Shown here: positions 1-8,026 of the stretch, one piece after another | Layout: each line of letters opens with the position of its first letter | How positions within the stretch are numbered: the first letter of the stretch is position 1 | From: Brevibacterium antiquum | GTDB lineage: Bacteria > Actinomycetota > Actinomycetes > Actinomycetales > Brevibacteriaceae | Direction: 5' to 3' | Length of the DNA stretch: 64,000 bases | NCBI RefSeq assembly: GCF_016107655.1 | Contig: NZ_JABASX010000004.1 | Location: forward strand, 1-64,000 | Notes under the pieces: generated by a model | What the model was told of the DNA's origin: nothing | The model's input: only the letters and a program-made list of their open reading frames with translations | Databases searched by the model: none | Translations under genes and position numbers: made by a program

Positions 1-46
1 TGACGGCGGCTCAACAACCTCGCGCGAGGTTGTTGAGCCGCCGTCA
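1..46. terminator. Perfect 46-nt palindrome, likely bidirectional terminator
   Basis: Bases 1-23 are the exact reverse complement of bases 24-46, giving 23 bp arms with no designed loop. It lies 17 nt past the stop of the minus-strand permease gene. There is no clear T-run on either side, so termination is inferred from position and stem strength only. Confidence 0.6.
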
Positions 47-63
47 GGTAGTTGTTGGGAGGC

Positions 64-1548
64 TCAAGCGTCCATGCTGGCGCGGTAGTCGCTGTTGCTC
101 AGCGCCCCGACGCGGGAATGGCGGCGGCTGTAGGCGAGGTAGACGACGAAGCCGACGAGCATCCACAGGCCGAAGACGAGCCAGGTGGTCCCGCCGAGGT
201 TGACCATGAGGAACGCGCATGCCAGGGATCCGAGGATGGGAATCGTCGGGCCGAAGGGAACCTTGAATGAGCGTGGCAGGTCCGGGCGTCTGACACGTAG
301 GTAGATGACCGCGATGTTGACGAGGCAGAAGGCGAACAGGGTGCCGATGCTCGTGGCATTCGCGAGTTCGCCGAGCGGGATCAGTGCCGCTGTGATCGCC
401 ACGAGCACGCCGGTGACCAGGGTTCCCACCAGGGGAGTGCCCGTCCGGGGTGAGACGATGCCGAAAACCTTCGGAACCATACCGTCGCGCGACATCGTGA
501 GCAGGATGCGTGATTGTCCGTAGAGGACGGTGATGACGACCGAGAGGATCGCGAGCACCGCGGAGACAGCGAAGATGAAGACCGCGAGATTCGACTGCGT
601 GAGCTCGTGGACGATCTGGACCAGAGGAGCAGTCGAGGTCTCGAACCACTGCCACTGCCTGGCGCCGATCGCGGCCACGGCGACGAGCACGTACATGGTG
701 GTGACGATGACCATTGAGAGGATGATCGCCCGGGGCAGGTCCCGCTTGGGATTCTTCGCCTCCTCGCCGGCGGTCGAGGCTGCGTCGAAGCCGATGTAGG
801 AAAAGAACACACTCGATGCCGCGGCGGTGACTCCGGCGGCACCCATAGGCAGCATCGGTGCGAAGTTGCCGGCCTTGAACGCGGTGAACGCGACGATGGC
901 GAAGAAGACCAGGATGCCGAGCTTGACGAACACGATGATCGTGTTGACGATGCCGGACTCCTTGGCCCCGCGCATGAGCAGCACCGTGGCGAGGAGGACG
1001 ACGATGAGGGCCGAGAGGTTGATGACTCCGCCTTCACCATCGGGGCCGGCCGACAGTGACGGCGGCAGCGACATTCCGAAGATCCGCAGCGTCTCATTGA
1101 CGTAGTCGGCAGCGCCCACGGCCACCGCAGCCACGGAGACCGCGTACTCGAGGACGAGACACCAACCGCAGATCCACGCCACGCCCTCGCCGAGGGTCGC
1201 ATAGGAATACGAATAGCTTGATCCCGACACCGGAACCATGCCCGCCATCTCCGCATAGCTGACGGCAGAGAGCAGAGCGGTGATTCCGGCCAGGATGAAG
1301 GCCAACCAGACGGCAGGCCCGGCGATCGGCACGGCCTCGCCGAGGATGACGAGGATGCCCGTGCCCAAGGTGGCGCCGACGCTGATCATCGTCAGTTGGA
1401 AGACGCCGAAGGTTCTGCGCAGACCGCCGGTGGACGCATCCTGGGTGTCCTCGACCATGCTGCTGATCGACTTGCGACGGACCAGTTGATTGGCCAGCCG
1501 AGGTCGATCGGTCGCTGTCGGGGAGGTGGAGTTGTCTCGAGCGGTCAT
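64..1548 (-). CDS. APC-family amino acid permease (cationic-amino-acid-transporter type)
   Basis: The 494-residue product is a polytopic inner-membrane protein with about 12 hydrophobic segments. It should import amino acids by proton symport or exchange, as APC-superfamily permeases do. The family's first-helix signature is present as VGATLGTGIL, followed by VPVSGSSYSYSY and by SYIGFDAASTAGEE in the middle, which resembles CAT/YfnA-type permeases. Length fits the family. The reading frame stays open upstream to 1782, but the extra 78 residues are Arg/Pro-rich shadow sequence, so the ATG at 1548 (MTARDNS) is chosen. No convincing ribosome site precedes it. The gene stands alone and ends at the palindrome at 1-46. 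Substrate cannot be told from sequence. Confidence 0.88.
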   Translation of the reverse strand: MTARDNSTSPTATDRPRLANQLVRRKSISSMVEDTQDASTGGLRRTFGVFQLTMISVGATLGTGILVILGEAVPIAGPAVWLAFILAGITALLSAVSYAEMAGMVPVSGSSYSYSYATLGEGVAWICGWCLVLEYAVSVAAVAVGAADYVNETLRIFGMSLPPSLSAGPDGEGGVINLSALIVVLLATVLLMRGAKESGIVNTIIVFVKLGILVFFAIVAFTAFKAGNFAPMLPMGAAGVTAAASSVFFSYIGFDAASTAGEEAKNPKRDLPRAIILSMVIVTTMYVLVAVAAIGARQWQWFETSTAPLVQIVHELTQSNLAVFIFAVSAVLAILSVVITVLYGQSRILLTMSRDGMVPKVFGIVSPRTGTPLVGTLVTGVLVAITAALIPLGELANATSIGTLFAFCLVNIAVIYLRVRRPDLPRSFKVPFGPTIPILGSLACAFLMVNLGGTTWLVFGLWMLVGFVVYLAYSRRHSRVGALSNSDYRASMDA

Positions 1549-1607
1549 GCGAATATTCTTGCACGTGCACCCACCACGGTCGCACGCGACTGAGTACGAG
1601 CGGAGAC

Positions 1608-2519
1608 TTAGAGCCGAGGGGAGAAGCGACCGTCCTGGGCCATCCAGCCGCCGTCGACGAGCTGCGAGTGTCCGGTGACATACGTCGAGGCGTCGGAGGC
1701 GAGGAACAGCACGGGCCCGGCGATCTCGTGGAGGTGCCCCCAGCGGCCCAGAGCGGTCTTCTCCGCATAGGCGCTCCACCACTCCTCATCGGCCTTGATC
1801 TGCTGGGTCAGCGGAGTGTCGAAGGGGCCGGGCAGGATCGCGTTGACGCGCACACCCTGTGGCCCCAGCTCACTGGCCAGTGTCTTCGTCAGCTGCACGA
1901 CACCTGCCTTGGCTGCGGCGTAGATGCCCTGGCCAGGTTCGATCGCGAGAGCCCGGAATGATGAGTAGGTGACGATCGAGCCGCGGCCGCGCTCGGCCAT
2001 CTCGGCGCCGAATCCGCGCATCAGGCGGTAGGTGCCCTTGAGGTTGATGTCGATGACCCGGTCGAATTCCTCGTCGGTCGTCGACAGCAGCCGCTTGCGC
2101 ACGTTCGCGCCCGGGGTGATGACGAGAACCTGGGCCTCCGGGTGAGCGGCGACAAGGGCATTGACCGATTCGGTGTCTGTGATGTCCACGCGTGCGGCCT
2201 CGGCCCCCGGCGACGAGGTTGCGCTGTGTCCGCCCTTGCCTGTGCCGCCCGTGCTTCCTATGCCGCCAGGTTTGCCTTGGCGTTCGGCGATGATCCGCAC
2301 GGTCTCCTCGGCGCCGTCGAGGTTGAGGTCGGCGACGACGACGTGGGCACCGGCATCGGCGAGGCCGATCGCGCTGGCCTGGCCCAGGCCGGAACCTGCT
2401 CCGACGACGACGGCGGTGCGGCCGCTGAGGTCGAAGAGGGAGGGGATCGAAGGGTTGTTCTCATTCGTCGGCACACAATTCTGCGTCGACTGCGATGAGT
2501 TCTGCGGGACTTGCGTCAT
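1608..2519 (-). CDS. SDR-family NAD(P)-dependent oxidoreductase
   Basis: The 303-residue protein is a classical short-chain dehydrogenase/reductase, expected to be a cytosolic NAD(P)-linked alcohol/ketone oxidoreductase. Seen in order: the cofactor loop GAGSGLGQA near residue 38, VVADLN ending beta-2, the serine stretch VTYSSF, and the catalytic YAAAK; the C-terminus has the usual YVTGHSQLVDGG. The start at 2519 (MTQVPQN) follows an AAAGGA ribosome site. Two oddities: a roughly 25-residue Gly/Ser-rich stretch (GGIGSTGGTGKGG) inserted before the conserved DIT motif, and a long Ser/Asn-rich N-terminus. Substrate unknown. It lies 123 nt downstream of the DUF4032 gene and may be co-transcribed with it. 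Confidence 0.88.
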   Translation of the reverse strand: MTQVPQNSSQSTQNCVPTNENNPSIPSLFDLSGRTAVVVGAGSGLGQASAIGLADAGAHVVVADLNLDGAEETVRIIAERQGKPGGIGSTGGTGKGGHSATSSPGAEAARVDITDTESVNALVAAHPEAQVLVITPGANVRKRLLSTTDEEFDRVIDINLKGTYRLMRGFGAEMAERGRGSIVTYSSFRALAIEPGQGIYAAAKAGVVQLTKTLASELGPQGVRVNAILPGPFDTPLTQQIKADEEWWSAYAEKTALGRWGHLHEIAGPVLFLASDASTYVTGHSQLVDGGWMAQDGRFSPRL

Positions 2520-2642
2520 CGAAGGTCCTTTGCGTTGCACTGGCGGTTCAGGCGGGGATCGCCTCATTGTCCTCAAACATATGCCCGCCGAGGTGGCACG
2601 TGGGTCCGCGTTCCACTTGGTGGAATACCGGCCCAGACGTCT

Positions 2643-3911
2643 TCAGAATTTCTGGCTGTCGACGTAGAGCGCCTCGTCGGGGAGGTTCGAGAGATAGTCG
2701 ACGATGAAATAGGCGATGGCCTCCATCGTGGGGATGTCGCGCTGCCGGGCCCGGGACATGACGCGCCGGTGCTCGACGAACTCATAGAAGATCTGGCCAG
2801 GTTCGAGTTTGTGGGTGAGGTTCTCGGGGATGGCGGAGATGAGGGGCTTGTAGACCTCCTCGAGCCACAGCCGCGCGGCATCGTCCTCGTCGAGTTCGAC
2901 GGGCAGCTCGCCCGAGCCGTGTGCTCCGCCGGTGAAGCCTGGCGCGCTGCGGTGGGAGTCGAGGTCGTTGAGCATGGTCCGCGCCTGGTTCTCGTTGGCA
3001 CCGATGCCTGTCAGGCGCAGAAGTCTGCGGGAATGGTGGTTGGGCTCGACGACCTTCGGTTCGACCAACAGGCTGACGCCGTCGAGGTCGGTTGTCACGG
3101 TCAACTCACCCAGGTCGAAGCCCAAGTCGTTGAGGCGGCGGATGCGCTCGTCGATGCGCCAGCGTTCGTTGACGGAGAACTCTTCGACCCGAGTCAGCTC
3201 CCTCCACAGCCCGTTATAGGCCTCGAAGAGACGCTCGCCGGCGGCCATCGGGTCGACCGTCGGTTCGATGAGGCCCGCGGCCTGCAGATCGAGGAAGTCA
3301 CCGGCGATGTTCGTGCGCGCGATGCGCAGATCCATCTGCCGCTGACCATCGGAGAGCTGATCGTGGAGCTCACCGGTCTCCGCATCGACGACATAGGCCG
3401 CATAGGCATCGGCATCGCGCCGGAACAGGGTGTTCGACAGGGAGACGTCGCCCCAGTAGAAGCCGACCAGGTGAAGTCGGGCGAGCAGGACCGCGAGTGC
3501 ATCGACGAGGCGGTCTGCTGCGTCCGCGGCCAGCGACTGGGAGAACAGAGCACGGTAGGGCAGCGAGAAGTTGAGGTAGGCGGTCAGCAGTGCCCCAGGG
3601 AGCTCCGTCGCCGAGGCGGTGGATCGGTTGGTGACATAGGCACGCGGTTCGACCGTGGGTACGGCGAGGTTTCCGAGCACGCCGAGGATGTCGAATTCGC
3701 GCAGGGCCCGACGGTCGTCGGTCTCCTTGATCGCGAGGACCTCATCGCCGATCTCGACGAAGCGCACCACATGGCGGGAGATGCCGCGGGGCAGACCACC
3801 GAGGAAATCCTGGGGCCACTCACCGAGGGGAAGATGCCACGGAAGTCCTGCGATCGCGTCGTGATCGGCGCTGTGGACCGCGTGGATCTGCGGTGCTGAG
3901 GTTTCGGGCAC
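2643..3911 (-). CDS. DUF4032 domain protein (lipopolysaccharide-kinase-like fold)
   Basis: The 422-residue soluble protein matches DUF4032 proteins of Actinobacteria, whose biochemical role is not established. The N-terminal half resembles a small kinase. After an Ala-Ile-Lys (LAIKET) there is a catalytic-loop-like GDVSLSN near residue 154 and a VVDAETGE segment that could stand for the DFG region. This suggests phosphotransfer, but the function is inference. The C-terminal half is alpha-helical and charged (RRLLRLTGIGANENQARTML) without known motifs. Its ATG at 3911 begins 3 nt after the stop of the degenerate ABC ATPase gene, so the two are translationally coupled and probably work together. 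Lipid A is unlikely as substrate in a Gram-positive. Confidence 0.82.
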   Translation of the reverse strand: MPETSAPQIHAVHSADHDAIAGLPWHLPLGEWPQDFLGGLPRGISRHVVRFVEIGDEVLAIKETDDRRALREFDILGVLGNLAVPTVEPRAYVTNRSTASATELPGALLTAYLNFSLPYRALFSQSLAADAADRLVDALAVLLARLHLVGFYWGDVSLSNTLFRRDADAYAAYVVDAETGELHDQLSDGQRQMDLRIARTNIAGDFLDLQAAGLIEPTVDPMAAGERLFEAYNGLWRELTRVEEFSVNERWRIDERIRRLNDLGFDLGELTVTTDLDGVSLLVEPKVVEPNHHSRRLLRLTGIGANENQARTMLNDLDSHRSAPGFTGGAHGSGELPVELDEDDAARLWLEEVYKPLISAIPENLTHKLEPGQIFYEFVEHRRVMSRARQRDIPTMEAIAYFIVDYLSNLPDEALYVDSQKF

Positions 3912-3914
3912 CGA

Positions 3915-4622
3915 TCAGGAGTCCACGTCCGCGATCGAGGCGACGAGCGCCTCGGCGACCTCAGGTTTCTCCACCCCGATCAGACGCCCATGGTCGAGGA
4001 ACGCAATGCGGTCGCCGAGGACCTTCGCGTCATCGAGATCGGCCGTGGCATAGAGGGTGGTCAGTCCGAATTCCTGCTGCAGATCCTTGACCAGGCGCAG
4101 GGTGTCGGCCTGGTACTCGGGAACGAGGTTGACGACCGGTTCGTCCATGATCAGGACCTTGGGCTGACGGACCACGGCACGGGCCAGGGCGATCGTCTGG
4201 CGCTGCAGGGCGGAGAGATCACCGGGCACGGCATCGAGGATGTCGCTGAGCCCGATCTTCGAGGTCACGGACTCGACGCGTTCACGGATCTCCTCGGCAG
4301 GGAGACCATCGACACGGAGGGCGAAGCCGAGGTTGTCGCGCACGCTCATATGCGGATAGAGGGCGTAGCTCTCAAGGGCAAGGGTGACGTCGCGATCGTT
4401 GACCGCGGCGTGGGTGACGTCGACTCCATCGATGAGGATCGTGCCCGTCTTGGGGGCCTCGAGGCCGTGGAGCATCCGCAGGATGGTCGATTTGCCGGAT
4501 CCGGATGGTCCGTAGAGGACGACGAACTCGCCGTCGTCGATGAAGAGATTGAACGGGTGCACCGAGGGGGACACGGTGTTCTCGTAGGCATGACTGAGGC
4601 CATTCAACGACACTGTTGACAT
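3915..4622 (-). CDS. MalK/UgpC-like ABC ATPase with degenerate catalytic motifs
   Basis: The 235-residue protein aligns by eye with the nucleotide-binding domain of MalK/UgpC sugar importers but lacks their C-terminal OB-like domain (MalK is about 370 residues). Walker A is intact (GPSGSGKST, 38-46) and Walker B ends in DE (160-161). The Q-loop glutamine is Glu84 (ALESYALYPH), the signature is LSALQ instead of LSGGQ (136-140), the D-loop is NLVP instead of NLDA, and the switch histidine is Ala194 (YATADLDD). It probably binds ATP but hydrolyses poorly. No permease or binding-protein gene is nearby. The start at 4622 follows a perfect AGGAGG, so the upstream in-frame ATG at 4685 is rejected. 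It is coupled to the DUF4032 gene. Confidence 0.85.
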   Translation of the reverse strand: MSTVSLNGLSHAYENTVSPSVHPFNLFIDDGEFVVLYGPSGSGKSTILRMLHGLEAPKTGTILIDGVDVTHAAVNDRDVTLALESYALYPHMSVRDNLGFALRVDGLPAEEIRERVESVTSKIGLSDILDAVPGDLSALQRQTIALARAVVRQPKVLIMDEPVVNLVPEYQADTLRLVKDLQQEFGLTTLYATADLDDAKVLGDRIAFLDHGRLIGVEKPEVAEALVASIADVDS

Positions 4623-4859
4623 GTTTCCTCCTAAAGTCTTCGTGAGCAGCTGGTCGTCGGTGACCTGGCGGGGATGCTCAGTCATTCACATCCTAAGCCG
4701 TTGAATGCGCTCTGTGACAGCCTATTCGACGAAGCGTAGAGTGATTCTCAGCACTGTGCCAGCGCGCAGACGCACACCTGGGCGGATGCTGGGTGAGAAA
4801 CCGCGGGTTCAGCGATTGTTCAACGGTTCTCATGCGCCGAACGGACAGGCAAGTTTGTT

Positions 4860-4877
4860 TGTGCAATTGCTTGCGCA
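4860..4877. promoter_or_regulatory. Inverted repeat, candidate LacI-family operator
   Basis: Arms TGTGCAA and TTGCGCA (six of seven positions complementary) are separated by TTGC. It lies in the 359-nt divergent spacer (4623-4981) between the degenerate ABC gene and the first lacI-type gene. LacI proteins bind such short palindromes, so autoregulation or control of the ABC/DUF4032 operon is plausible. Nothing else in the spacer is recognisable. Confidence 0.45.
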
Positions 4878-4968
4878 GGCGGCGTGTCGGTCGCAGCGGA
4901 GGCTGTCAGCCAAATCTGCCATCGAGGGACACCGCCGGTGAGGTGGTCGCCGGTGGGGCCGGCCCCGA

Positions 4969-4974
4969 TAGACT
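4969..4974 (+). promoter_or_regulatory. TAGACT -10 box, leaderless start of lacI-type gene
   Basis: TAGACT ends 7 nt before the ATG at 4982 with no ribosome site between, placing the transcript start at or next to the start codon. Confidence 0.6.
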
Positions 4975-4981
4975 TCCCGGT

Positions 4982-5962
4982 ATGAAGGTCAAGCTCGATG
5001 ATGTCGCCGCCCGGGCGGGCGTGTCCCTGGCGACGGTGTCCCGCGTCCTCGGCAGGCGCGGTGCTGTGGCCGAAGAGACCCGGGCCAGAGTGCTCGAGGC
5101 CATGGACTCGTTGGGCTACTCTCGTTCCACCCTCCTCCATGAGGCGCCGAGGCGGTTGGTCGCCGTCAGCGCGCCCGGAAATCCCGAATACTGGCAGGTT
5201 CAGGTCTGCACTCGCGTGGCCGCGGCTCTGCAGGACCACGGTCTGCTCATCACCCGGCCGCCGGTCGAGACCGAGACCACCCCGCTGGAGGTCGCCGTCG
5301 ACGCCGGTGCCGTTGTCCTCGTGACGCCGACGCTGACGAGCCTGCACACCGACATCCCCTGCATTCGCGTCGACGAGCAGTCGGCGGTGGACTCCGATGA
5401 TGTCAGCGGCGACACCATCGCCGCCCGCCTCGACCTCGGCGGGGGAATGACGACGGCCTTCGAGCATCTTCAGGCCATCGGCCACCGACGCATCGGTCTC
5501 ATCTGCAATGACAGCGGTGAGCTTGCGGTGCAGCTGATCAGACGCTTCCGCACCGAGCATCCCGCGCGCAACTTCGGGGTCAAGCTCGATGATTGGATCT
5601 CGCAGGTTCCGAAGTCCTTCTCCGGCGGTTCGCGCGCCGTCCTCGACCTCAAGGATGCGACCTGCACCGCGGTGATCGTGCAATCGGCCCTGCAGCTGCA
5701 CGGGGCTCTGCACGGTCTGCGCAACCGGCACCTGCAAGTCCCGCGGGACATGTCGATCGTCGGCTTCGGCGATTCGCCGACGATGAAGTTCACCGGGCCA
5801 CCAGCCACCGTTCTCGGCATCGACGTCGAGGGGCTCTCGCAGGCCCTTGTCGCAGCCACCCTGTCGACGCTGAAGATCTCCGGTGAGGACCTCAAGTCGG
5901 TTCCTCCGGTGTTTCGGCCCCGTCTGCTGGCACGAGGCTCGACGACGGCGGCCCGACAGTGA
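4982..5962 (+). CDS. LacI-family transcriptional regulator
   Basis: The 326-residue protein has the LacI N-terminal helix-turn-helix with hinge helix: DDVAARAGVSLATVSRVLG at about residues 4-22, then TRARVLEAMDSLGY. A periplasmic-binding-protein-like effector domain follows, including AIGHRRIGLI and MSIVGFGDSP. It should bind an operator and respond to a small sugar-like ligand, not identifiable here. The frame is open further upstream, but MKVKLDD at 4982 starts at the expected position before the HTH and has a leaderless promoter. It overlaps the next regulator gene by 4 nt (GTGA), so both are made from one transcript. It may also act on the divergent ABC/DUF4032 operon through the operator at 4860. 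Confidence 0.9.
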   Translation: MKVKLDDVAARAGVSLATVSRVLGRRGAVAEETRARVLEAMDSLGYSRSTLLHEAPRRLVAVSAPGNPEYWQVQVCTRVAAALQDHGLLITRPPVETETTPLEVAVDAGAVVLVTPTLTSLHTDIPCIRVDEQSAVDSDDVSGDTIAARLDLGGGMTTAFEHLQAIGHRRIGLICNDSGELAVQLIRRFRTEHPARNFGVKLDDWISQVPKSFSGGSRAVLDLKDATCTAVIVQSALQLHGALHGLRNRHLQVPRDMSIVGFGDSPTMKFTGPPATVLGIDVEGLSQALVAATLSTLKISGEDLKSVPPVFRPRLLARGSTTAARQ

Positions 5963-7041
5963 GCCAGACACCGGGCGCACCGGGCACACCGGGCGCACCG
6001 AACCCGCAGGATTCCGGCAGCCGCAAGCACGTCGGGCTCGCGGACATCGCGGGTGCTGCCGGGGTCTCGAAGGCAACAGCCTCCCGTGCCCTGCGCAACC
6101 CTGAGTCGGTGTCGTCCGGGTCCATGGCCAAGATCAAGCAGGCACTGGCGATCCTGGGAGTGGATTCGCGCGCCCCGCATGCCACCTCCAGGGAGATGGT
6201 TGCGCTCGTGAGGCCCTCCGTGACCGCCGGCGATGTCGATCCCTATGCGCGCCTGTTCGACATTCTGACCAGCAAGATCTTCGCTCAGGGGATCGCCGCC
6301 GTGCACGTGGAGGCCGCCTCGAATCGGGTCGATGCCCTGGCCGAGTCCCTGCTGGGCCCGGTGGGGAGCGACCCGCACATTCAGGGCGCGATCGTCCTCG
6401 GCGGGGGACCGGCGGGCGAGCTCGCGGCAAAGCTGGCCGCGCGCAGTCTGCCGCAGATCAGGGTCTCCAATGCCCGACACGAAGACGGAATCTCACGCAT
6501 CGTCCTCGACGCCACGGACGGCATCACCACAGCAGTCCAGCACCTCGTCCATCTTGGCCATCGTCGAATCGGACTCGCCGTGCTCCGCGATTCTGCCGCT
6601 GCCGCGCGTATCGCGGTCTTTCGCAAGGCCATGGCCAATGTCCTCCACATCCCGGCCACACGTGACCAGGCGCCGGTCATCGAGGCCGCCGGGGGCACCA
6701 TGGCCGGAGTTTCGGCGGCCGACGAACTTCTCCGCCAGCAGTGCACGGCGGTCATCGCATGCGCGCCGTCACTGTCGTTCGGCATCCTTGAGGCCGCTGC
6801 TCGCACCCGACTCGACATGCCGCGTGATCTGTCGCTGCTCACGGTCGGGGACGTACCCGATGCCGATGTCATCGCCCCGCCCCTGTCGCAGGTCAGCTAT
6901 GACTGGGAGGCTGTGGCAGTATCCGCCCTCACCGAGGTGAGAGGGATGATGGCCGATCCCGCCGAGGCGGTGCGCATCGACTATTCGGTCACCCCGGATC
7001 TCGTGCTCCGGGCCAGTGCCGTGCCACCGCAGCGACGCTGA
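5959..7041 (+). CDS. Second LacI-family transcriptional regulator
   Basis: This 360-residue protein starts at a GTG overlapping the previous stop (GTGA). About 25 Pro/Gly/Thr-rich residues (TPGAPGTPGAPNP) come before the HTH, VGLADIAGAAGVSKATASRALR. The effector domain carries HLGHRRIGLAVL and LSLLTVGDVPDAD, typical of LacI/GalR members. Two LacI proteins encoded in one overlapping operon without a transporter or catabolic enzyme is unusual; they may form a mixed regulator or control distant genes. The last 21 nt of the gene are repeated 46 nt downstream (7021-7041 and 7067-7087). Target and ligand cannot be read from sequence. Confidence 0.88.
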   Translation: MSQTPGAPGTPGAPNPQDSGSRKHVGLADIAGAAGVSKATASRALRNPESVSSGSMAKIKQALAILGVDSRAPHATSREMVALVRPSVTAGDVDPYARLFDILTSKIFAQGIAAVHVEAASNRVDALAESLLGPVGSDPHIQGAIVLGGGPAGELAAKLAARSLPQIRVSNARHEDGISRIVLDATDGITTAVQHLVHLGHRRIGLAVLRDSAAAARIAVFRKAMANVLHIPATRDQAPVIEAAGGTMAGVSAADELLRQQCTAVIACAPSLSFGILEAAARTRLDMPRDLSLLTVGDVPDADVIAPPLSQVSYDWEAVAVSALTEVRGMMADPAEAVRIDYSVTPDLVLRASAVPPQRR

Positions 7042-7087
7042 CACCGCAGGCCCGAAGAAAGTGGCAGTGCCACCGCAGCGGCGCTGA
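7021..7087 (+). repeat. Direct repeat duplicating the 3' end of a lacI-type gene
   Basis: The 21-nt segment at 7021-7041, which includes the TGA stop, recurs at 7067-7087 with one mismatch. The copies are 46 nt apart, so the second is not in frame with the gene. Confidence 0.75.
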
Positions 7088-7088
7088 G

Positions 7089-7127
7089 AAAACAGCCGCC
7101 GAGGCGCTTCAGGACTGTGGCGGCTGT
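7089..7127 (-). terminator. Rho-independent terminator of otsA-otsB
   Basis: Read on the minus strand, a perfect 9 bp stem (ACAGCCGCC pairing with GGCGGCTGT, 7092-7100 and 7119-7127) spans the otsB stop and is followed directly by TTTT. The loop of 18 nt is large, so efficiency is uncertain. Confidence 0.5.
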
Positions 7128-8026
7128 GCGCGACGTTCGTTCGCGAGGCGTGTGAGGAGTTCTGCGACCGCGCTGGGATCCGTGATCCGCCACGGTGCGC
7201 GGGTCGGGGCCGGCCCGACCTTGATGCTCAGGCCCGTCGGCAGGTCGTCGAGTTCGGCGAAGGCATCCTCGTCGGTGACATCGTCGCCGAGGTAGAGGAC
7301 CGCGGCGGGCGAACCGGCGGCGATGAGCGCTCGCAGACCATCGCCCTTCGTCGCCGTCTTCACTGCAAGCTCGGTGATGTCGTGGCCCTCGATGACGCGG
7401 ATCCCTGGATGTTCGGCCTGGACGGCGATGACATGGGCGTGCAGCGCGGACGCGAACTCCGGATCGAGGCCACGCGTGTGCACCGTGCGGGAGAACGGCT
7501 TCCGCTCGACCCTGATCTCAGTGACCGAGCCCGAACTAGGCTCCGAACTCGCGCCAGGTCCCGACGACAGGTCGTGTTCGAAGGACTCGATGTGGGCATC
7601 GATCGCGGTGAGCATGCGCTGTTCGGCGACGCTGACCTGGGGCTGGCTCATCGTCACCTCAGGTGAGGGAGTCGATGCCGGCGATGACGAGCCCAGGTCC
7701 ACCTCGGCGCCGTGCGAACCGACCAGCCACACACCCGGGGGCGGGTCGGCAAGACGCCGCAGGGTGGTGACGTCGCGACCGGAGACCAGGGCCACCCGGG
7801 TCGCGGGCAGGGTGCTGAGATCAACGATCGCCTGTGCCGATTCCGGGAGCATCCGGGACAGGTCGGGATTGTCCCGCAGCGGTGCGAGGACACCGTCGAA
7901 GTCGAGGGCGATGAGGACGGAATCGGCGCCGGTGATCTGCCCGAGGTCGAGGGCGGCCGATGGCGTGTAATCGGGAGTCGATCGTGGTGAGGGAGCCTGC
8001 TCAGGTGACAGCGGTTCCGATGTCAC
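7109..8026 (-). CDS. otsB: Trehalose-6-phosphate phosphatase
   Basis: This cytosolic HAD-superfamily phosphatase removes phosphate from trehalose 6-phosphate to give trehalose, the second step of the OtsA-OtsB pathway. The 305 residues show motif I as LDFDGVLAPL near residue 41, motif II as ALVSGRD, and motif IV as YLGDDVTDEDAF, with trehalose-phosphatase elements such as GSHGAE. A Ser/Pro-rich insertion lies in the cap region after residue 110, and the first 30 residues are Ser/Pro-rich. Its ATG overlaps the otsA stop by 4 nt (ATGA), so translation is coupled to the synthase. Trehalose serves osmoprotection and, in many Actinobacteria, envelope glycolipids. Confidence 0.93.
   Translation of the reverse strand: MTSEPLSPEQAPSPRSTPDYTPSAALDLGQITGADSVLIALDFDGVLAPLRDNPDLSRMLPESAQAIVDLSTLPATRVALVSGRDVTTLRRLADPPPGVWLVGSHGAEVDLGSSSPASTPSPEVTMSQPQVSVAEQRMLTAIDAHIESFEHDLSSGPGASSEPSSGSVTEIRVERKPFSRTVHTRGLDPEFASALHAHVIAVQAEHPGIRVIEGHDITELAVKTATKGDGLRALIAAGSPAAVLYLGDDVTDEDAFAELDDLPTGLSIKVGPAPTRAPWRITDPSAVAELLTRLANERRAQPPQS

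Noticed and set aside
2511-3899. 462-codon frame antisense to the DUF4032 gene
   Set aside because: Mirror of the DUF4032 reading frame; composition typical of a shadow.
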